A stretch of DNA of 64,000 nt from Miltoncostaea sp963823515 (GCA_963823515.1 CAWGMB010000002.1:62001-126000); one strand, 5' to 3'. Positions 8,410 through 16,992 are shown, numbered from the stretch's first letter. Numbers and translations: made by a program. The notes: generated from the sequence alone by a model not told the origin.

Positions 8410-9888
8410 ATGACCGTCGTCCAGGATCCGACCCCGACGCCGCCCACGGGCGGGCTGCTGCTCCTGACCGGCGCGAGCGGATACGTCGGCGGGCGACTGC
8501 TCGAGCGGATGGAACAGGCGGGCAGACGGATCCGCTGCATGAGCCGGAGGCCCGAGCAGATGGCGGCCCGCACGGCACCGACGACCGAGGTGGTGCGGGG
8601 CGACGTTCAGGATCCGGCCTCCCTTCCCGCCGCGCTCGAGGGCGTCGACACGGCCTACTACCTGATCCACTCCATGGCGGGGGGAACGGACTATCGCGAG
8701 GTGGACCGCGCCGCCGCCGAGTCGTTCGGCGCGGCGGCGCGGGCCGCCGGGGTGCGCCGGATCGTCTACCTCGGTGGGCTCGGCGAGGGCGACGACCTCT
8801 CGAGCCACCTGGCCAGCCGCCAGGAGGTGGGACGCATCCTCGCCGCCTCAGGGGTGCCCACCCTTGAGCTGCGCGCCGCCATCATCATCGGCTCCGGCAG
8901 CACCTCCTTCGAGATGATCCGGGCCCTGGTGGACCGCCTTCCGGTGATGATCTGCCCGCGATGGGTGGCGACGAGAACCCAGCCGATCGCCATCGAGGAC
9001 GTCCTGGAGTACCTGCTCGAGGCCGCCGACATCGAGATCGACGGGAGCCGGGTGGTGGGCATCGGGGGGCCCGACCGGGTCTCCTACGGAGAGCTGATGC
9101 GCGAGTACGCGCGCCAGAAGGGCCTGCGCCGGGCCATGATCCCCGTGCCCGTTCTGACCCCCCACCTCTCGAGCCTGTGGCTCGGCCTCGTGACGCCCGT
9201 CTACGCCCGCGTCGGTCGGGCCCTCGTGGAAGGGCTCAAGAACGAAACGGTGGTACCCGACTCGGCCGGACTCGAGCTCTTCCGGGTGCGACCGCGGGGG
9301 TTCAGGGAGGCGATCGCGCGGGCACTGATCAACGAGGACCACGAGTTCGCCTCCACGCGGTGGTCGGACGCGCTGTCATCCGGCCCCGGCCAGCCCTCGT
9401 TCGGAGGGGCCGCGGTCGGCTCCCGCCTGGTCGATTCGCGCGTCCAGCGCGTCCCGCTGCCCCCGGAGCAGGCCTTCGCCCCCATCCAGCGCATCGGCGG
9501 CCGCGAGGGCTGGTACTACGGCAACCTCCTCTGGAGGTTGCGGGGACTCCTCGACCTCCCGTTCGGAGGGGCCGGCACCCGACGGGGACGGCGCGACCCG
9601 GTGCACCTCCTGCCCGGCGACACGGTCGACTTCTGGCGGGTCGAGGCGATCGAACAGGACCGGCTGCTGCGGCTGAGCGCGGAGATGAGCCTGCCGGGCC
9701 GGGCGTGGCTGCAGTTCGAGGTGGAGCCGTCGCCGGGCGGCTCGATCATCCGCCAGACGGCGATCTTCGATCCGATCGGTCTGTTCGGACGGCTGTACTG
9801 GTACGCGATCTGGCCCATACACGGATTCGTCTTCAACGGGATGATCCGAGGTATCGCCCGGGCTGCGGCGGAACGGAAAACCACATGA
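8410..9888 (+). CDS. NAD(P)-binding SDR/NmrA-like protein fused to DUF2867
   Basis: The 492-residue protein is a two-domain fusion. The N-terminal half is an atypical extended SDR with LLTGASGYVGGRLLERM (a TGxxGxxG NAD(P)-binding motif, residues 19-35), 'YYLIHSMAGG' and 'YLGGLGEGDDLSSHLASR'. The C-terminal 150 residues ('GREGWYYGNLLWRLRGLLDLPFGG', 'PGDTVDFWRVE', 'IFDPIGLFGRLYWYAIWPIH') match the DUF2867 domain found behind such SDRs. The substrate is unknown; a quinone- or lipid-related reductase is a guess. Its stop overlaps the next gene by ATGA. Confidence 0.85.
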   Translation: MTVVQDPTPTPPTGGLLLLTGASGYVGGRLLERMEQAGRRIRCMSRRPEQMAARTAPTTEVVRGDVQDPASLPAALEGVDTAYYLIHSMAGGTDYREVDRAAAESFGAAARAAGVRRIVYLGGLGEGDDLSSHLASRQEVGRILAASGVPTLELRAAIIIGSGSTSFEMIRALVDRLPVMICPRWVATRTQPIAIEDVLEYLLEAADIEIDGSRVVGIGGPDRVSYGELMREYARQKGLRRAMIPVPVLTPHLSSLWLGLVTPVYARVGRALVEGLKNETVVPDSAGLELFRVRPRGFREAIARALINEDHEFASTRWSDALSSGPGQPSFGGAAVGSRLVDSRVQRVPLPPEQAFAPIQRIGGREGWYYGNLLWRLRGLLDLPFGGAGTRRGRRDPVHLLPGDTVDFWRVEAIEQDRLLRLSAEMSLPGRAWLQFEVEPSPGGSIIRQTAIFDPIGLFGRLYWYAIWPIHGFVFNGMIRGIARAAAERKTT

Positions 9889-10622
9889 CCGACGGATACG
9901 GTGAGCCAATGGGATCCCCCGACACCGGCCTCGCGGACAGGCTGGTCCGCTGGATGGCCGACAACCGCAAGGGCCTCGACGCGATGATGGTCGAGGAGGG
10001 CTCGCGGGCCATCCACGAGGAGTTCCTCCTCGCCGAGGGCGGAACGCTGCCGGATCGGGCCACCCGCATCGAGCGCGCCCGCGGCGCGAGCGCCCGGGCG
10101 TGGATGCGCCACCTCGGTCACGCCATGGCGGAGGTCTGGCCGGGGGCCGACCCCGCCCTGCCCGAGAAGATGAGGCGCTGGAACGCCGACCACCCGGAGC
10201 GCCTCGAGGCCCACGTGCTCGAGGAGCAGGCCGTGCTGGAGCGCCGGGGCGCCTCGGGCGACCCCCACGCCGACCAGCGCGACGCGGAGCTGGCCGGGCA
10301 CTGCCGCACGTTCGCCGAGATGCTGGCATCGCTGTCGGAGCCGCTCATCGAGTCGCCCGAGTCGCCGCCGGACTTCGCCCGCCGCGTCGCGTCGTGGGCA
10401 CGCAGCCAGGAGGGCCACCGGCGCGAGATCGAGGCCGAGGCCCGCGCGGCCTGGGGCAGTGGCCCTCCGCCCGGCACGGAGCAGGCGATGAGCGCGGCCA
10501 CCAGCGCGCCCGAACCAGACGAGATGCGCGTGGCCGAGGCCGCGGCCGTCTGGGCCCACGTCCAGATCCTGGCCGAGGCCCTGGAGCACGCCCTGGAGGC
10601 GGCTCCCGAGACCCCGGCCTGA
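9885..10622 (+). CDS. hypothetical protein, mostly helical
   Basis: The 245-residue protein has no recognised domain. It is rich in Ala, Glu and Arg and predicted from its pattern to be almost entirely helical and soluble. The ATG overlaps the TGA of the SDR-DUF2867 gene (ATGA), so the two form a coupled pair. A second ATG at 9909 with a weak GGTGAG upstream is an alternative start. It ends 16 bases from the convergent secreted-protein gene. Confidence 0.55.
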   Translation: MTDGYGEPMGSPDTGLADRLVRWMADNRKGLDAMMVEEGSRAIHEEFLLAEGGTLPDRATRIERARGASARAWMRHLGHAMAEVWPGADPALPEKMRRWNADHPERLEAHVLEEQAVLERRGASGDPHADQRDAELAGHCRTFAEMLASLSEPLIESPESPPDFARRVASWARSQEGHRREIEAEARAAWGSGPPPGTEQAMSAATSAPEPDEMRVAEAAAVWAHVQILAEALEHALEAAPETPA

Positions 10623-10638
10623 ACCCGGACGGACTTCT

Positions 10639-11700
10639 CTAGCGCACGCTGCCGCGCACGTCGGCCACCCCGAGCGGGAGGCCGGCGGTCAGCGCCGTGA
10701 CGCCGAAGGCCGCGTTGAGTGCGGCGGCCGCCTCGGCCGTCAGCGCGACCTTGGCGTCGCGGACGACTGCGGTGCGCTTGGAGATCCCGGTCCTCGCCGA
10801 GGCGAGGTCGAGCGCCAGCGGCACCCGGGTGGAGCTGTCACCCACCTGAGCGGTGAGGTTCGGGCTCTTCGTGATGTTGATCTTGAAGTTCTTCAGCTGG
10901 ACCTGAGTGGCGCCCGCCGTGAGGGCGATGCCTCCGGAGTGGCTGATGCTGCCCGCGAAGGTCTTGGCCGCCAGGCGTCCGGCGGTGATCGGGAACACGA
11001 GTCCCTTCGCCGATGCGGTGCCCGGGGCGATGACCGACGGGGTCACGCCGAGCGAGGTGAGCGCCGCGGCGGTGCCGGCGTCGAGTGCCAGCGTGGTGCC
11101 ACCACCCTTGAGGATCACCTGCGAGGGCTGGGACTTGAGGTCCACCCTGCCGATGTTGACGCCGCCCGGCAGAGCGGTGCCGAACGCGGAGTTGAGGGCG
11201 GCTGCGGCCGCGGGGGTCAGGTTCGCCTCGGCGCGGACGACCCAGGTGCCGATACCGCCGGAGCCGCGGCGGATCACCGCGGCCTTGGAGAGGTCGATGC
11301 TGGCGAGCGGGATGCGCGCCGAGCCGACGGCCGCCGTGAGCACGGGCGTGGACCGCGCCGTGTTGACGATGAAGTTCTTCAGCCGGACCGTGGTCCCATG
11401 CGAGGAGAAGGCGAGCCCACCGGAGTGCGTGACGCGGCCGGCGGCGTTCGCGGGGTCGATCGCGCCCCCCGTGATCGGGAAGGCCACCCTCAGGCCGCTC
11501 GCCTTGGCGGGCCCGATCGGGGCCACGGAGAGCCCGGCGTCGGTCAGAACCCCGGCCGTGGCGGCGTTAAGGTGTAGGTTGGTGGTTCCGCTTGCGACGG
11601 GCACGGTGGCGGCGGAGGCCACCGGGGCCGCGATCGCCGCGCCGGCGGCGACGGCGGCCGTGGCGAGCCCGAGCCGACGGCCGAGTTTCACTGATGACAC
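10639..11700 (-). CDS. secreted protein with two tandem repeats, HtaA-like
   Basis: The 353-residue protein carries a signal peptide (SVKLGRRLGLATAAVAAG through a predicted AASA cleavage near residue 30) and two homologous repeats of about 155 residues. Each repeat has 'FPITxGxxxxxxxxGxxxHSGGxA', then 'LKNFxxN', and ends 'LTAEAAAALNxAFG'. The 'HSGG' and 'LKNF' pattern resembles HtaA-type heme-binding surface domains, but this is a weak match by eye. A GTG start was chosen because AGGAGG lies six bases upstream. It is divergent from a SigK/RskA-type pair and shares a promoter motif with it, so it is likely a target of that sigma factor. Confidence 0.7.
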   Translation of the reverse strand: MSSVKLGRRLGLATAAVAAGAAIAAPVASAATVPVASGTTNLHLNAATAGVLTDAGLSVAPIGPAKASGLRVAFPITGGAIDPANAAGRVTHSGGLAFSSHGTTVRLKNFIVNTARSTPVLTAAVGSARIPLASIDLSKAAVIRRGSGGIGTWVVRAEANLTPAAAAALNSAFGTALPGGVNIGRVDLKSQPSQVILKGGGTTLALDAGTAAALTSLGVTPSVIAPGTASAKGLVFPITAGRLAAKTFAGSISHSGGIALTAGATQVQLKNFKINITKSPNLTAQVGDSSTRVPLALDLASARTGISKRTAVVRDAKVALTAEAAAALNAAFGVTALTAGLPLGVADVRGSVR

Positions 11701-11719
11701 GTAAGTCCTCCTGAGGTGG

Positions 11720-11748
11720 TGTACGAAAGGATCTACGAGAGTGGACCG
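11720..11748 (-). promoter_or_regulatory. candidate ECF-sigma promoter of the secreted protein gene
   Basis: On the minus strand, CGGTCC (11748-11743) is followed after 17 bases by CGTACA (11725-11720). The same TCC-N17-CGTACA arrangement precedes the divergent sigma factor gene. The predicted start of transcription leaves the AGGAGG at 11707-11712 at the very 5' end. Confidence 0.5.
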
Positions 11749-11761
11749 ATGATCGGTTGAG

Positions 11762-11790
11762 ACATCCGGCCGGCCGCCTCGCTTCGTACA
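11762..11790 (+). promoter_or_regulatory. candidate ECF-sigma promoter of the sigma factor gene
   Basis: ACATCC (11762-11767) is followed after exactly 17 bases by CGTACA (11785-11790). The ATG at 11797 lies only six bases beyond, so the transcript would be leaderless. The -35 hexamer resembles the known SigK CCATCC; the -10 differs from the mycobacterial CCGAAT. Confidence 0.5.
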
Positions 11791-11796
11791 CATGAC

Positions 11797-12429
11797 ATGT
11801 CCTCGGTCGCATACGCAGCTGATCTACGGCTCCTGCCGCGCCCAATGGTGATCGGCCGCTTCCGCGACCGGCGCCGCGGCGGCGAGGATCCAGGGGCCCA
11901 GACGCTCGCCGGAGGGCTGCGGCGCGGCGACCCGGACGCCCTCGCCGAGATCCACGGCACCTACGGGCCGGCCGTTCTGGGATACCTCCGCGGAGCCCTT
12001 CGCGACGAGGCCACCGCGGAGGACGTCCACCAGGAGGTGTTCCTCGAGGTGTGGCGCCGCGGTCGCTCCTTCGATCCGGACCGCGCCTCACTCGGCACCT
12101 GGATCATGCTGATCGCCCGTAGCCGGGCGATCGATCACCTCCGCAAGCGGATCCCCGAGCCGGTCGATCCCACCGGCCCCGGCGCCACGACGCTGCAGGG
12201 CGAGGAGGACGGCTCGGCCTCGCCCGACGCCCTGATCGAGCGCTGGCGGATGGCCGCCCTGATCGCACAGCTCCCCGAGGACGAGGCCCGCATGCTGCGG
12301 ATGCGGTTCCACGAGGGGCTCAGCCAGTCCGAGATCGCCGAGCGCACGGCAATCCCGCTCGGCACGGTCAAGACCTACATGGTGCGCGGACTGCGCCGGC
12401 TGAAGGACCTGATGGAGGAGGGCGGGTGA
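11797..12429 (+). CDS. sigK: ECF RNA polymerase sigma factor, SigK-like
   Basis: The 210-residue protein has sigma region 2 ('AVLGYLRGALRDEATAEDVHQEVFLEVWRR', then 'LGTWIMLIARSRAIDHLRKR') and region 4 ('LPEDEARMLRMRFHEGLSQSEIAERTAIPLGTVKTYMVRGLRRLKDLM'), without region 1 or 3. The downstream anti-sigma gene of RskA type overlaps it by GTGA and supports a SigK-like assignment. The ATG at 11797 is preferred because a TCC-N17-CGTACA promoter places the transcript start there; the GTG/ATG at 11845 is an alternative. It probably drives its own gene and the divergent secreted-protein gene. Confidence 0.88.
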   Translation: MSSVAYAADLRLLPRPMVIGRFRDRRRGGEDPGAQTLAGGLRRGDPDALAEIHGTYGPAVLGYLRGALRDEATAEDVHQEVFLEVWRRGRSFDPDRASLGTWIMLIARSRAIDHLRKRIPEPVDPTGPGATTLQGEEDGSASPDALIERWRMAALIAQLPEDEARMLRMRFHEGLSQSEIAERTAIPLGTVKTYMVRGLRRLKDLMEEGG

Positions 12430-13115
12430 CCCGCGACCACGACATCGTCGACTACCTGCTCGGGGAGCTCTCCCCGTCCGACCGCGCGCGCATGGAGCGC
12501 GCCATGGACGCGGACCCCGCCCTGCGCGACGAGGTCGAGCGGATGCGGCCCCTGGTGGTCGACCTGGAGGCGCTCCCCGAGGAGGCCTGGGCGCAGGCGC
12601 CGGCGTACGGCCTCCCGCCGCTGCCCGACCTGCCGCGGACGGCGGGCCGCGCGCGACGGCGGGAGGCCCGGCGGCTGATGGTGCGACCCGCGATGGCCGT
12701 CGCGGCGTCGCTGGTGGTCCTCGCGGTCGGCATCGCCATCGGCACGCTCGCGACACGCGGCGGCACGGACGCAGGCGGTCCGGAGATCGCCCTCGAACGG
12801 ATCGGCGAGGGCGGCCCGAGCGCCTCCGGCGTGGCGCGCGTCGTGACGGATGACGGCGGCGCCCTGCGCCTCGAGGTCTCGGGGTTGAGCCCCTCGGACC
12901 GGTCGCAGTTCTACGAGCTGTGGCTCCTTGACGGACCGCGCAAGGCGCTGTCGCTCGGCGCGTTCCGGGTCCCCGAGTCGGGAGCGACCGATCTGACGGT
13001 GCCCCTGCCCTTCCCGCTCACCGACTTCCGCTACATCGACGTCTCGGTCGAGCCGGAGGACGGCGTGGCGACCCACTCGGGGCGCTCGGTGCTCCGGGCG
13101 GCCACCTCCGCCTGA
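12426..13115 (+). CDS. rskA: anti-sigma factor, RskA-like membrane protein
   Basis: The 229-residue protein has a cytoplasmic N-terminal anti-sigma domain ('HDIVDYLLGELSPSDRARMERAM', residues 5-27), one transmembrane helix (AMAVAASLVVLAVGIAIG, near residues 88-106) and an extracytoplasmic anti-sigma-K domain ending with 'SQFYELWLLDGPRKALSLGAF' and 'FRYIDVSVEPEDG'. Its GTG start overlaps the sigma factor stop (GTGA). In the known system RskA holds SigK at the membrane until regulated proteolysis or redox change releases it; the signal here is unknown. Confidence 0.88.
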   Translation: MTRDHDIVDYLLGELSPSDRARMERAMDADPALRDEVERMRPLVVDLEALPEEAWAQAPAYGLPPLPDLPRTAGRARRREARRLMVRPAMAVAASLVVLAVGIAIGTLATRGGTDAGGPEIALERIGEGGPSASGVARVVTDDGGALRLEVSGLSPSDRSQFYELWLLDGPRKALSLGAFRVPESGATDLTVPLPFPLTDFRYIDVSVEPEDGVATHSGRSVLRAATSA

Positions 13116-13250
13116 GACGCGCGAGCCCGGCGATCCACCACCGGGGCCGACGCATCGCGAGGCCGCCGAAATCGGTGCTCGAAACGCCGGGCGCGTTGCG
13201 AAACCGCCACTACGTCCTCCGCGCCGCGGAGGGTCCGGCGGCGGTTCGAC

Positions 13251-13889
13251 TCAGCCGGCGGTGGATCCCACGGGCTCGTCGGCGCGCGCGCCGATGCCGT
13301 CGAGGACGACGTTGACGTGCACCCGCAGGCTCTCGTCGTCGAGGCCGCCGCCTCCGAGGACCATCGCGCGCACCAGCGGCGCCGACAGGAGGTCGGCGGT
13401 CGCGGCGGGATCGATGCCCTCCCGGATCCGGCCCTCTTCGATCCCGCGGGCGACGATCGCCACGAGGCGTTCCCGGCGCGGGCCGAAGATGCCCCGCTCG
13501 AGCTCCTGGGCGAGCGCCTCGTCGGAGACGCTGTGGAACAGCGCCGAGCGCAGGAAGCGCGAGTGCTCACCCACGACGTAGAGCTCGTGGTCCTCGCTGA
13601 GAGCCGCATGGAGATCGGCGCGAACGGATCCGCTGTGCTCGACGGGGACCGGAACGCGCAGGTCAACGACCGCCGCGACCATCAGGTCGGCCCGGTTGGC
13701 CCAGCGGAGGTAGATCGTAGGCTTCCCGACACCCGACCGGTCGGCGATGGCCGACATCGAGGCACCCTGGATCCCGAGCTCGGCGGCGACCAGCCGCGCG
13801 GCCGTCAGGATCCGCCGGTCGGCACCGGGATCGCGCGGGCGCCCGCGCTTGCGCTTGACGGGCTGTTCGACCCCATTGGCGTTGTCGAT
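13251..13889 (-). CDS. TetR/AcrR family transcriptional regulator, start unclear
   Basis: The helix-turn-helix reads 'GASMSAIADRSGVGKPTIYLRWANRADL', a standard TetR motif, followed by a helical ligand-binding domain with an 'LSAPLVRAMVLGGGG' segment near the C-terminus. The first ATG in frame (13757) falls inside the DNA-binding domain. Upstream the frame stays open and encodes a typical TetR arm ('KRKRGRPRDPGADRRILTAARL'), but I find no ATG, GTG or TTG in frame up to about 14080. The end given (13889) is an ATC codon with AAGGGG upstream, a guess at a rare start; a sequencing error or frameshift is the alternative. Target unknown. Confidence 0.65.
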   Translation of the reverse strand: MDNANGVEQPVKRKRGRPRDPGADRRILTAARLVAAELGIQGASMSAIADRSGVGKPTIYLRWANRADLMVAAVVDLRVPVPVEHSGSVRADLHAALSEDHELYVVGEHSRFLRSALFHSVSDEALAQELERGIFGPRRERLVAIVARGIEEGRIREGIDPAATADLLSAPLVRAMVLGGGGLDDESLRVHVNVVLDGIGARADEPVGSTAG

Positions 13890-14079
13890 CGGGCCTACCC
13901 CTTTCCGTTCCGGTGACGAGACCCTGGTTCTCCGGCACCTTAGTGAGTAAGGGTGACGAGAGGGAAGAGCGTGCCGCGAGATGGAATCGACCCGGCACGG
14001 AGGCGATCCGAATCGGTCACTCTTCTGCCGATCACGCTGCGCAATCGTGCCCGGACAGCCGTAACGCCATCCCGGACGG

Positions 14080-14760
14080 CTACTCGTCGCGCGGCGAGGG
14101 ATCGATGGGCACGGTCTCGCCCGTCACGAGGAAGCGCACGCGGGCGCCGATCTCGGCGGCGTTGTTGGCGACCCGCTCCACGTGGCGGGCGACGAGCACC
14201 GCGGCGGCCGACCACGCGCGCATCGTCGGACCGCTGGGCGCGCGGGTGACCGCCTGGAGCACGCTGTCGAGCATCGGGCTCACCGACCGGGCATCGCTCA
14301 CGGCGCGCTCGCCCGCCTCCACATCACCGCGGGCGACGGCCTGCACGGCCTGCGCCATGGCGTCAACGGCGCGCTCGCCCATCCGGGCGATCAGGCTCCT
14401 GACCGCGTCGAGCTCGGGGGCGGGCGGAGGCACCGAGCCGGCGAGCCGGGCGATCTGGACGGCGAGGTTGCCGACGCGCTCGAGCGCCACCGCGACGATC
14501 AGGCCCACGTGCAGCAGCCGCAGGTCGGCGGCGAACGTCGCCCAGTTGCGGTGCAGAGCGAGTATCCGCTCCTCCAGGGCCGCGCTCCTCAGGTCCACCT
14601 CGCGGTCGGTCGCGCTCACCAGCTCGGCGACCCCGGCATCCGACTCCCCCCACCCGGCGACGGCCCGCTCCACCTGCGCCAGGACGAGGCCCGCCAGTTC
14701 GCCGAGGTCGTCGCGCAGGGCTGCGAAGTCGGCCGCGGGCTCGCTCCGGGGTGGGCTCAC
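14080..14760 (-). CDS. phoU: PhoU-domain phosphate-signalling protein
   Basis: The 226-residue all-helical protein shows the two PhoU three-helix bundles, with 'ATDREVDLRSAALEERILALH' near residue 49 and 'LVARHVERVANNAAEIGARVRFLVTGE' near the C-terminus, the latter matching the conserved ExxxxR/D metal-binding helix of PhoU. PhoU modulates the PhoR kinase and Pst transporter; no pst or pho genes are next to it here, so it may act in a stand-alone role. The GTG start lies nine bases past the GGDEF gene stop, indicating an operon with it. Confidence 0.85.
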   Translation of the reverse strand: MSPPRSEPAADFAALRDDLGELAGLVLAQVERAVAGWGESDAGVAELVSATDREVDLRSAALEERILALHRNWATFAADLRLLHVGLIVAVALERVGNLAVQIARLAGSVPPPAPELDAVRSLIARMGERAVDAMAQAVQAVARGDVEAGERAVSDARSVSPMLDSVLQAVTRAPSGPTMRAWSAAAVLVARHVERVANNAAEIGARVRFLVTGETVPIDPSPRDE

Positions 14761-14769
14761 GGCGTGACG

Positions 14770-16110
14770 CTACGCCGGATGGGCGCCGCTCGACACCATC
14801 GTCGTGTCGCGCCCCGCGGCTTTGGCCCGGTACAGCGCCGCGTCGGCCCGGCGAAAGAGCTCGGCCGAATCGCCGGCCTCCGGGTCGAGCGCGGCGACCC
14901 CCGCCGAGACGGTCAGCCGGCTCACCGCTCCGAAGGCCGCCTCCCCCACGGCCAGCCGGAAGCGCTCGACCGCCACGCGCGCCCCGGGCATCGCGGTCTG
15001 GGGCATGAGCCAGGCGAACTCCTCGCCACCGACGCGGCCGATCACGTCGATGCCGCGGGCGTGCTGGCGCAGGAGCTCGGCGAGCGCGCGCAGGGTCGAG
15101 TCACCTGTCAGGTGGCCGTGCGCATCGTTCACGAGCTTGAAATGATCGACATCGATGACGGCCAGGCTGAGCGGCTGCATGTAACGCCGGGATCGGGCGA
15201 CCTCCCCCAGCAGCGACTCGTGGAACGCGCCGTGGTGCGGCAGGTCCGTCAGCGGATCGGTGCTGGCCTGTCGCACCAGCTGCTCGCGAACCGCCGCGTT
15301 GGAGGCCGCGATGCCGACGAAGTCGGCGAAGCGCTCGAGCCGCTCCTCGGCGTCGTCGCAGAGACCGTCGGCGCGGCGGCTCACCACCCCGAGCGCCCCC
15401 CAGAGGTGGTCATCGACGCGGATGGGCGCCGCCGCGGAGACCGTCCACGGATGAGGCAGCTCCCCCTCCGGCCCGCTGAGCGCCACGTAGTCGACACGAC
15501 TGGGCCGCCCGGTCGCGAAGACCCGCGCGGTCGTCCCCTCGCCGTGGAGGGGGAGCTCGCGCACGTCGCGGGCGTCGAGGGCCGGATGGCCTGACCAGCT
15601 TCCGACCATGAGCCCGGTGTCGCCGCCGCGGAAATGCGCCACGCCGGCCCCGTCGGCGCCCACCAGCCGGGCCACCTCCTCGGACACCCGGCCGAAGAGG
15701 TGGGGCGCGTCCTCACCGCGGGTCACGGCGTCGGCCACCCGGTGGAGGGCGGCGCGTTCGGCCTCGTCGCGCTTGGACGCGTCGATGTCGGTGAGCGTCA
15801 CGATCGCCCCGCCCCCGTCGCCCTCCACCGCCGTGAGCGTCGCCGCCAGCCATCGCATCGCCCCGGCGGGTCCGACGCCGCGCACCTCGGCCGGCGGATC
15901 CGCCGGCCGGGGAAGGAGGGCATGGTCTGCGGGCAGGATCAGGGCCCTCCAGTCGTCCCCCACGCCGCCGCCCCCCGAGGCCGCGCGCATGGCGTCCCAG
16001 CGGGCGTTGGTGCCGACCACCGCTCCCCCGGCGTCGATCACCGCGACCCCGGCCGTGGAGCTCTCCATGACCGACCTCAGCCGGGCCGAGGCGAGGGCGC
16101 CGGCGTTCAC
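14770..16110 (-). CDS. PAS-GAF-GGDEF diguanylate cyclase
   Basis: The 446-residue protein begins with a PAS-like segment ('STAGVAVIDAGGAVVGTNARWDAM'), then a GAF domain (about residues 130-270, 'VARLVGADGAGVAHFRGGDTG'), then a GGDEF domain. The active site is GGEEF, an allowed variant, with the inhibitory RxxD site (RGID) five residues before it, so it should make cyclic di-GMP and be product-inhibited. There are no membrane segments, suggesting a cytosolic sensor. The GTG start overlaps the upstream enoyl-CoA hydratase-like gene stop by GTGA. The next gene is phoU. Confidence 0.9.
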   Translation of the reverse strand: MNAGALASARLRSVMESSTAGVAVIDAGGAVVGTNARWDAMRAASGGGGVGDDWRALILPADHALLPRPADPPAEVRGVGPAGAMRWLAATLTAVEGDGGGAIVTLTDIDASKRDEAERAALHRVADAVTRGEDAPHLFGRVSEEVARLVGADGAGVAHFRGGDTGLMVGSWSGHPALDARDVRELPLHGEGTTARVFATGRPSRVDYVALSGPEGELPHPWTVSAAAPIRVDDHLWGALGVVSRRADGLCDDAEERLERFADFVGIAASNAAVREQLVRQASTDPLTDLPHHGAFHESLLGEVARSRRYMQPLSLAVIDVDHFKLVNDAHGHLTGDSTLRALAELLRQHARGIDVIGRVGGEEFAWLMPQTAMPGARVAVERFRLAVGEAAFGAVSRLTVSAGVAALDPEAGDSAELFRRADAALYRAKAAGRDTTMVSSGAHPA

Positions 16111-16904
16111 GGCGCCCGGTCCACCCAGACCGGCTCCCGCTTGCCGAGGAAGGCGGCGATGCCCTCGTTCGCGTCGGGGGTGCCGGCGTTCGCGCACATC
16201 ACCCCGGAGGCGTGCTCGTAGGCCGCCTCGAGCGGCAGGTCGAGGTTCTCGGCGACCGCCTGCTTGCCGGTCGTGAGCGTCGACCGCGCCGCCGTGGCGA
16301 TCCGGGCGGCGAGGCCCGCGGCGGCGGCATCGAGCTCGCCTGCCGGGACGACCCGGCTCACCAGACCCCACTCACCGGCGGTCGCCGCGTCGATCGGCTC
16401 GCCCGTGAAGAGCATGAGCGAGGCGCGCGCGCGGCCGACGGCCCGCGAGACCTCCACCATCGGGGTGGTGCAGAAGAGGCCGATGCGAACGCCGGGTGTC
16501 GCGAAGCGGGCGCTCTCGGAGGCGACGGCCAGATCGCACGCCGCCACCAACTGGCAGCCCGCCGCCGTCGCGAGGCCCTGCACCCGGGCGATCACCGGGA
16601 CGGGCAGCCGGTGCACGGCGAGCATCAGCGCCGAGCATGAGGCGAAGATCCGCGCGGTCTCGTCGGCGCCGGAGGCGGCAAGCTCGCGCAGATCGTGGCC
16701 GGCGCTGAAGACCGGGCCCGCCGCGCCGATCACGACCGCCCGCACGCCACGGTCGGCGCCGGCCTCCTCGAGCGCGCCGCGCAGCGCGTCCATGGTGGCG
16801 AGAGAGAGGGGGTTGCGCCGCTCGGGCTCGCTCAACAGGAGCGTGACGACGGGCCCGTCTCGCTCGGCGACGACCGTAGGTGCGGCCATGTGATCCACGG
16901 GCAT
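16107..16904 (-). CDS. enoyl-CoA hydratase/isomerase family protein, ECHDC3-like
   Basis: The 265-residue protein has the crotonase fold with the oxyanion-hole motifs 'FSAGHDLREL' (about residues 66-75) and 'GLATAAGCQLVAACDLAVAS'. The two catalytic glutamates of enoyl-CoA hydratase are replaced, by Gln118 and by Gly138 in 'ATPGVRIGLFCTTP'. This pattern and 'AFLGKREPVW' at the C-terminus match ECHDC3-type proteins, so hydratase activity is doubtful and a different acyl-CoA reaction or a structural role is likely. Start ATG has GGAAGG upstream, and a TACTCT box lies further up. First gene of an apparent operon with the GGDEF and PhoU genes. Confidence 0.85.
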   Translation of the reverse strand: MPVDHMAAPTVVAERDGPVVTLLLSEPERRNPLSLATMDALRGALEEAGADRGVRAVVIGAAGPVFSAGHDLRELAASGADETARIFASCSALMLAVHRLPVPVIARVQGLATAAGCQLVAACDLAVASESARFATPGVRIGLFCTTPMVEVSRAVGRARASLMLFTGEPIDAATAGEWGLVSRVVPAGELDAAAAGLAARIATAARSTLTTGKQAVAENLDLPLEAAYEHASGVMCANAGTPDANEGIAAFLGKREPVWVDRAP

Positions 16905-16992
16905 GGTGCCTTCCGACGCGCGTTCCGGGGCGAGAGTAGCGCCCCCGGCGGCGATCCGCCGCGCGGGTGCCCCGGTGAGAGATGATGCCGCC

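Noticed and set aside
14767..14772. TAGCGT box as a leaderless phoU promoter
   Set aside because: Its TAG is the stop codon of the upstream GGDEF gene, which is nine bases away, so operon transcription explains it better.
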